Source: DASVWH01 sp036389715 (GTDB taxonomy: Bacteria > Acidobacteriota > Blastocatellia > Pyrinomonadales > Pyrinomonadaceae). Taken from it: a DNA stretch of 20,915 bases. The stretch covers positions 1 to 20,915 of the forward strand of contig DASVWH010000181.1 of assembly GCA_036389715.1 (NCBI GenBank), written 5' to 3'. Positions 16,887-20,915 of the stretch are shown in pieces (the stretch's first letter is position 1; the number at the start of each line of letters is the position of its first letter). The notes below the pieces were generated by a model. That model did no database searches, had not been told where the DNA came from, and was given only the letters and a program-made list of their open reading frames with translations. The position numbers and the translations under genes are program-made.

Positions 16887-17522
16887 ATGAAATTCTTATC
16901 CGTCTCCATCTCGATACTGTTGCTGTTGGGGAGTCCGGCCGCGCGGCGGGCAGAAGCGGGCGACGATGCGCAAGCGCTCGAACTGACCATGGAAGTGCTC
17001 GGAGAACGCTACTGCGCCGTCAACGCGCAGACGGACGCGCTTCAACTGAAACTGCGCCTGCGCTATCTGAACAAGGGCAGCCGGAAGCTGATTCTTTACA
17101 GGGGCAATAATCTCTTCTACCAGCTCAGGGTGAGCCGCGCTGCCGATGGGACCTGGAGCAGAAAGCCGGAGCTTTACATGACCAGCTCGCGCTATTTCGA
17201 CGAGCAGCCCGAACAGCTGGACCGCGCCGCGCCCGGCAGGGTCTTCACGATTCTCTCTCCGGGCAGCGCCTACGAAACGGTGCAGCCCGTGACAGTGCCG
17301 GTCCGGCGCGCAGGTTCCGCGAGCCTCCCGCGCGTCCTAGACGCGGGCGAGTACACCTTACAACTCGTCGTCTCCACCTGGTACGGCTCTAAAGAACTGG
17401 CCGAAAAGCTCCGCAGGCTCTGGCAGCGCAACGGCCTGCTGCGCACAGACGCCGTCGCCTCGGCTCCGCTCCGCTTCAGGGTCGAGCAGCAACGCTCCGT
17501 CGTCACCTGTCAGGAGAAGTGA
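16887..17522 (+). CDS. Secreted protein of unknown function
   Basis: I do not recognise this 211-aa protein. It begins with a short basic stretch and a hydrophobic core (LSVSISILLLLGS), and cleavage is likely near AEA|G at about residue 24, so it should be exported. The mature part is rich in alternating hydrophobic and polar residues (LQLKLRLRYLN, KLILYRG, YTLQLVVSTWYGS), suggesting an all-beta, perhaps immunoglobulin-like, domain. Two cysteines, C43 near the start and C208 at the end, could form a disulfide joining the termini. The ATG at 16887 has no clear ribosome binding site. The gene stands alone, after the tRNA-Thr terminator and convergent with the HD-GYP gene. The function cannot be inferred from context. 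Confidence 0.7.
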   Translation: MKFLSVSISILLLLGSPAARRAEAGDDAQALELTMEVLGERYCAVNAQTDALQLKLRLRYLNKGSRKLILYRGNNLFYQLRVSRAADGTWSRKPELYMTSSRYFDEQPEQLDRAAPGRVFTILSPGSAYETVQPVTVPVRRAGSASLPRVLDAGEYTLQLVVSTWYGSKELAEKLRRLWQRNGLLRTDAVASAPLRFRVEQQRSVVTCQEK

Positions 17523-17655
17523 GAAGCTGAATTTAGATTAAGCGGCCGGGCGCTTTGAGCCGCCAGGCTCCGAGTTGCGTCGGCGTGTTGTAAGGTTGAG
17601 CCCGCGGTCCGTGCCTGACAGGGCTGCTTGAGTGGCTGCGTGTCTCTGCGTGCAA

Positions 17656-18861
17656 TCAAGCGGCGCGCGTCTGCCGGTTGGCCGTGGCCGCTTCGCGCAG
17701 TTCCCCGGCCCGCTCGCCGCCCCTGTTGCGCAGATAATTTTCGACGGCCGTAGGCGTCAGCTCGACGGCCGGAGGATTCGACCTGTCCGCGTCCCGTTCC
17801 CCGCTTACAGAGTCGGCTTGCAGTTGCTCCCAGACCCGCTTCGGGATGCGGCGGAAGGCCGCGACCACCCGCGGGTCGAACTGCCGTCCGGCGTGCTGGC
17901 TCAACTCTGCGGCGGCCACTTCGTAGGACTTGCCGAGCCTGTAGACGCGGTTGCTAATCATCGCGTCGAAGGCGTCGGCGACGGCGAAGATGCGCGCGTT
18001 GAGATCAATCTGAGAGCCGCGCAGGCCGAGCGGATAGCCCGAGCCGTCCCACTTTTCGTGATGCTGGCCGACGATGCGGGCCGCGCCGTCCAGAAATTCT
18101 ATCCCGCTCAGGATTTGCTGGCCGAGCGCCGGGTGCTGGCGCATCTTTTTCCATTCCTCGTCGGTCAGCTTGGCGGGCTTGCGCAGGATGGCGTCGGGGA
18201 TGCCGATCTTGCCTATGTCGTGGAGCAGCGCGCCGAATTCGAGCGAGCGCAGCTCATCTTTGCTCAAGCCCAGCTCACGACCCAGTTGCAGGCTGAAGCT
18301 GACGACGCGCTCCGAGTGGCCGTGCGTCTCGCTGTCGCGCGTCTCAAGCGCGGCGGCCAGCGCCTTGAGCGTCGTCCGGTAAGCGCCTTCGAGCGAGTCC
18401 AGCGCCTGGTCAAGCTCGGCCGTTCGCTGCCTGATTAACTCTTCCAGGTAAGTCTCATAGCGGCGCTTGGCGCGCAGCAGCTCCCTGTGTTCGAGCGCGC
18501 GGCCGACGGCGACCTCGACGTGCTGAAGGTCGAAGGGCTTCATCATGTAATCGAAAGCGCCCGCGCGCAACGCTTCGATGGCATTCTCGATGGTCTGCGT
18601 GCCGCTAATCATGATGATGACGGTTTCGGGCGCGAGCCTGAGGACGTGCGGGACCATCTCCAGCCCGCTCATCCCGGCCATCGTAATGTCGGAGATAATC
18701 AGGTCGAACTCTTCAGTCGAGAGCAGCGCGAGCGCCTCTTCGGCCGAGCCGACCGCAGAGCAGTCGTAACGCCCGCACAGGAAATCCTTGAGCACGTCCC
18801 GAATCTCCGGTTCGTCGTCGGCAATCAGAACCCGCGCTTTGCTGCTGTGCATATCGGACAT
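17656..18861 (-). CDS. Response regulator with REC and HD-GYP domains
   Basis: HD-GYP domains hydrolyse cyclic di-GMP; a REC receiver ties this to a sensor kinase. In this 401-aa protein the REC domain (about 10-125) has acidic pocket D15/D16, phosphoacceptor D58, S86 and K108, all intact. A coiled-coil-like linker (about 127-160) leads to the HD-GYP domain (about 165-325), with HGHSERV, the HD pair H214-D215 in LLHDIGKIGIPD, HH at 267-268 and GYP at 275-277. These are the metal and signature residues of active phosphodiesterases. The last 60 or so residues are polar and variable. No kinase gene is adjacent, so its partner is elsewhere. The start ATG at 18861 has no strong ribosome binding site; an ATG at 18852 is possible. 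A sigma-54-like promoter lies about 150 bases upstream. Confidence 0.92.
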   Translation of the reverse strand: MSDMHSSKARVLIADDEPEIRDVLKDFLCGRYDCSAVGSAEEALALLSTEEFDLIISDITMAGMSGLEMVPHVLRLAPETVIIMISGTQTIENAIEALRAGAFDYMMKPFDLQHVEVAVGRALEHRELLRAKRRYETYLEELIRQRTAELDQALDSLEGAYRTTLKALAAALETRDSETHGHSERVVSFSLQLGRELGLSKDELRSLEFGALLHDIGKIGIPDAILRKPAKLTDEEWKKMRQHPALGQQILSGIEFLDGAARIVGQHHEKWDGSGYPLGLRGSQIDLNARIFAVADAFDAMISNRVYRLGKSYEVAAAELSQHAGRQFDPRVVAAFRRIPKRVWEQLQADSVSGERDADRSNPPAVELTPTAVENYLRNRGGERAGELREAATANRQTRAA

Positions 18862-19009
18862 GGCCGCACCCCATTCTGGTCATCTCAACGAAGAGAAAGA
18901 GGCTCTCTCTCGGGAATCCTGACGCCTCTTTGAAAAGTTTCCTGACGGCCCGTCGCCGTCTGATCGCAAATTCTGGAGCGGTAACACCTCGGGTCGGGGA
19001 CCGAGATGA

Positions 19010-19026
19010 TGGCAAGAGTCGTGCCA
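19010..19026 (-). promoter_or_regulatory. Sigma-54-type promoter toward the HD-GYP gene
   Basis: On the minus strand TGGCACG-ACTC-TTGC (19026 down to 19012) matches the -24/-12 consensus TGGCACG-N4-TTGC(A/T) at every position but the last, with exact GG-N10-GC spacing. The start would be near 19000, with a leader of about 140 bases. The site is also a TGGCA-N7-TGCCA dyad, so a dimeric repressor site is an alternative reading. Confidence 0.6.
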
Positions 19027-19514
19027 ACTGGACGGCGCTCACCCGCAGCCCGCGCAAACCGAGGCCCCGCGCGGCCCGCCCCGCCGCTAAGATAGTCGAA
19101 TTGTTGACGCCGAATCGAATCGCGCAGCTTGCGGCTTGCAGCGGCGGCCGAAGCAGAGAGGCCGCGCACGCCCCCTCAAAAGCCGTCCGGGCGGGCCGTG
19201 AATCTAACCGTCAGCGCGCCCCGGACGGCCGCCTTCTGAAGCATTCTGCCGCAGTACAAAGAGGCCCATGCTGCATATTGCAGCGCCAAGCGGACTTCGG
19301 GCGTGCAGACCGCCGCGCGGGAAACCGTCCCGGAATCTCCGTCAAGGGCTCAGGCAGAGACGCAGGAGCAGCCCCGCGCTCTCATTCGCGCCCCTCTTAC
19401 TCCTTATCTTTCAACGAGTTCCATGCGGGCGGCCCTTCCTCGGGGCGGAATTCGTCCGGTGGGTTTCGCCTCCCGCGCGATTCGGCCCGCGCCGCTCAGG
19501 ACCGGGCCGCCCGC

Positions 19515-19529
19515 TGGTACGAGTCTTGC
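19515..19529 (+). promoter_or_regulatory. Sigma-54-type promoter toward the S8 protease gene
   Basis: TGGTACG-AGTC-TTGC has the GG-N10-GC spacing of sigma-54 promoters and one substitution (T for C) in the -24 block. It is identical at 13 of 15 positions to the element facing the other way at 19012-19026. The predicted start near 19541 leaves about 75 bases to the TTG start codon. Confidence 0.55.
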
Positions 19530-19615
19530 GATAGTCACGTGTGTCCGAAGATGCAATTCCAATCCTGATAGTCCATAACCAACCTCCTACAGTTAATAAG
19601 TTAAGGAGCAGCCAG

Positions 19616-20915
19616 TTGAAAATCATCAAGCCTTCCAGCGCATTCATATGGCCTGCTCTCTTGGTCTTAGCGATTTCGCTGTGCGCGGGTATGGGGGGCA
19701 GCGAGAGAGCCCGCGCCCAGGCCGTCCAGGCCGGAGCCGATAAGCTCTCGCCGGACTTACGCGAGCGTCTTGCCGGAGGAAAAGGGGACGCTCGCGTCAC
19801 AACCATCGTCCAACTCAAGAGCAAGCAGGGCTTGCAGGTTGACGCACTCCTGCAAAACCTGGGGGTTCGCCTTCAGCTGCAACTGCGCAATCTCAACGCG
19901 AACGTCGTCAGCCTTCCGCTGAGTGCTGTCGAGGCCCTGGCCGCGCGGAGCGAAGTTCAATACATCTCTCTGGACCGGAAAGTCGCAACGTCCGGGCATC
20001 TGACGAACACGACGGGCACGGATGCCATCCGCGTCCAGACTTCGACCCTCCTGCTCGGCATCACGACCACGAGCACCCTCGACGGAAGCGGTATCGGCAT
20101 CGCCATCCTCGATTCCGGCATTGACGCGGGCCACTCTTCATTCACGAGCAGCAGCGGACTGAGCCGCATCACGGTCAGCCGGGATTTCACCGGAGAGAGC
20201 AGGACGGACGACCCCTACGGCCACGGCACTCACGTCGCTTCCATCGCCGCCGGTAACGGCCAGCCATCGAACGGCGCATACACCGGCGTCGCGCCCAACG
20301 CCAAGCTGATTAACCTGCGCGTGCTGAACTCGCACGGGACGGGTACTAGCTCCGGCGTGCTCAGCGCGCTGGACTGGGTGCTGGCTAATCGCACGCTTTA
20401 CAACATCCGCGTCGTCAACATGAGCCTCGGCGCTCCGGCCGTCGATTCCTACAAGAATGACCCGGTCTGCCGCGCCGTCCGCCGCTTAGTCGATGCGGGC
20501 CTTGTAGTTCTGGCAGCAGCAGGCAACAACGGCAAGGACGGCTTCGGCAATAAGATATATGGACAGATACACTCGCCGGGCAACGAGCCTTCGGCCATTA
20601 CGGTCGGAGCGGCCAACAGTTACGGGACTGATGGAAGAGCGGATGACGGTGTCGCCACTTACAGCTCCCGCGGCCCGACCCGCAGTTACACGATTGACGA
20701 GAGCGGCGTCCGGCACTATGACAATCTGATGAAGCCCGACCTGACAGCGCCGGGCAACAGGCTGATCGGGGCCGCGGCCAACGGCAACTACCTGCTGACG
20801 ACCTACCCGGAGCTGGACGCCGCCGTCAGCTCCTACAATAGCCGCCGAATGATGTACCTGAGCGGCACGTCAATGGCCACGCCAGTCGCCGCCGGTGCTG
20901 CCGCGCTGCTCCTTC
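19616..20915 (+). CDS. Secreted subtilisin-family (S8) serine protease, partial
   Basis: The gene runs off the right edge; 433 residues are visible. The start is TTG at 19616, with AAGGAG 7 bases upstream. A signal peptide (hydrophobic run ending about ARA|Q, residues 33-35) is followed by a pro-domain-like stretch (about 58-124) resembling the inhibitor I9 fold. The catalytic domain has the full triad: D166 in ILDSGID, H203 in GHGTHVAS and S419 in SGTSMATP. The oxyanion Asn lies in AAAGNNG. The protease is presumably extracellular or envelope-bound and matures by removing its pro-domain. C-terminal domains, if any, lie outside the window. It shares a sigma-54-like upstream element with the divergent HD-GYP regulator. 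CTCCT (19584-19588) could pair with AGGAG of the ribosome binding site, suggesting translational control. Confidence 0.93.
   Translation, partial: MKIIKPSSAFIWPALLVLAISLCAGMGGSERARAQAVQAGADKLSPDLRERLAGGKGDARVTTIVQLKSKQGLQVDALLQNLGVRLQLQLRNLNANVVSLPLSAVEALAARSEVQYISLDRKVATSGHLTNTTGTDAIRVQTSTLLLGITTTSTLDGSGIGIAILDSGIDAGHSSFTSSSGLSRITVSRDFTGESRTDDPYGHGTHVASIAAGNGQPSNGAYTGVAPNAKLINLRVLNSHGTGTSSGVLSALDWVLANRTLYNIRVVNMSLGAPAVDSYKNDPVCRAVRRLVDAGLVVLAAAGNNGKDGFGNKIYGQIHSPGNEPSAITVGAANSYGTDGRADDGVATYSSRGPTRSYTIDESGVRHYDNLMKPDLTAPGNRLIGAAANGNYLLTTYPELDAAVSSYNSRRMMYLSGTSMATPVAAGAAALLL

Larger units (their letters stand above)
18862..19615. other. 754-base gene-free region between divergent genes
   Basis: Both flanking genes read outward from here. 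The open frames present are Arg/Ser/Ala-rich, without ribosome binding sites or recognisable domains, so I take the region as noncoding. It holds two sigma-54-like promoters near its ends (19010-19026 minus, 19515-19529 plus). Internal hairpins are GCGGCC/GGCCGC (19144-19149 with 19160-19165), GCCGTCCGGG/CCCGGACGGC (19182-19191 with 19220-19229) and GCTGCA/TGCAGC (19270-19275 with 19279-19284). The central part may carry enhancer-binding-protein sites or an unannotated RNA. Confidence 0.5.

Noticed and set aside
19010..19026. Reading the TGGCA-N7-TGCCA dyad only as a repressor site
   Set aside because: The match to the full sigma-54 consensus, and the second copy facing the other gene, favour the promoter reading; the dyad is kept as an alternative.
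18930..19568. 212-codon open frame on the plus strand in the divergent region
   Set aside because: The Arg/Ser/Ala-rich product has no domain or ribosome binding site and overlaps both promoter-like elements.

Overview
The window reads as about 21 kb of GC-rich bacterial chromosome, probably from the Acidobacteriota and plausibly a Blastocatellia-type lineage. Three things suggest this: an Oar-like outer-membrane receptor with an N-terminal carboxypeptidase-regulatory domain, a VWFA-related-domain protein of the type abundant in that phylum, and divergently placed housekeeping genes with short intergenic regions. The placement is inference, because there is no rRNA here. I see no prophage, insertion sequence or CRISPR array.

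Layout, left to right. Positions 1-1100 hold a long hairpin, pgsA (minus strand) with its promoter, and a second long inverted repeat lying between the pgsA and uvrA promoters. Positions 1141-5651 hold uvrA, then gmhA with its own extended -10 promoter, then a gene 3 bases downstream for an uncharacterised protein with deoxyhypusine-synthase-like patches. Positions 5652-8752 hold a 380-base regulatory region (promoter, Fur/Zur-like palindrome, folded leader) and a 906-residue TonB-dependent-receptor-like protein. Positions 8919-9299 encode a DksA/TraR-type protein, facing xerC across a long perfect hairpin.

Positions 9407-13646 (minus strand) form a likely operon, trmFO - VWA/TonB protein - xerC. 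trmFO next to xerC is a known bacterial neighbourhood; here a secreted VWA-TonB fusion gene sits between them. Positions 13963-16543 (minus) encode a secreted protein with two probable LolA-like halves, a small acidic protein, and a small protein with a histone-H1-like Lys/Ala tail. Positions 16590-16766 hold a complete tRNA-Thr(CGT) unit with promoter and terminator. Positions 16887-17522 encode an unrecognised secreted protein. Positions 17656-18861 (minus) encode a REC + HD-GYP response regulator. A 754-base gene-free region then separates it from a secreted subtilisin-family protease that runs off the right edge.

The most interesting signals are: (i) two almost identical sigma-54-type -24/-12 elements firing outward from the 754-base region, one toward the HD-GYP regulator and one toward the protease, which suggests co-regulation; (ii) a 7-1-7 Fur-superfamily-like operator in front of the outer-membrane receptor; (iii) the tandem small proteins of opposite charge with strong ribosome binding sites; (iv) the VWA-TonB fusion inside trmFO-xerC; (v) three unusually long intergenic hairpins. 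All promoter, operator and RNA-structure calls were made by eye and are hypotheses.
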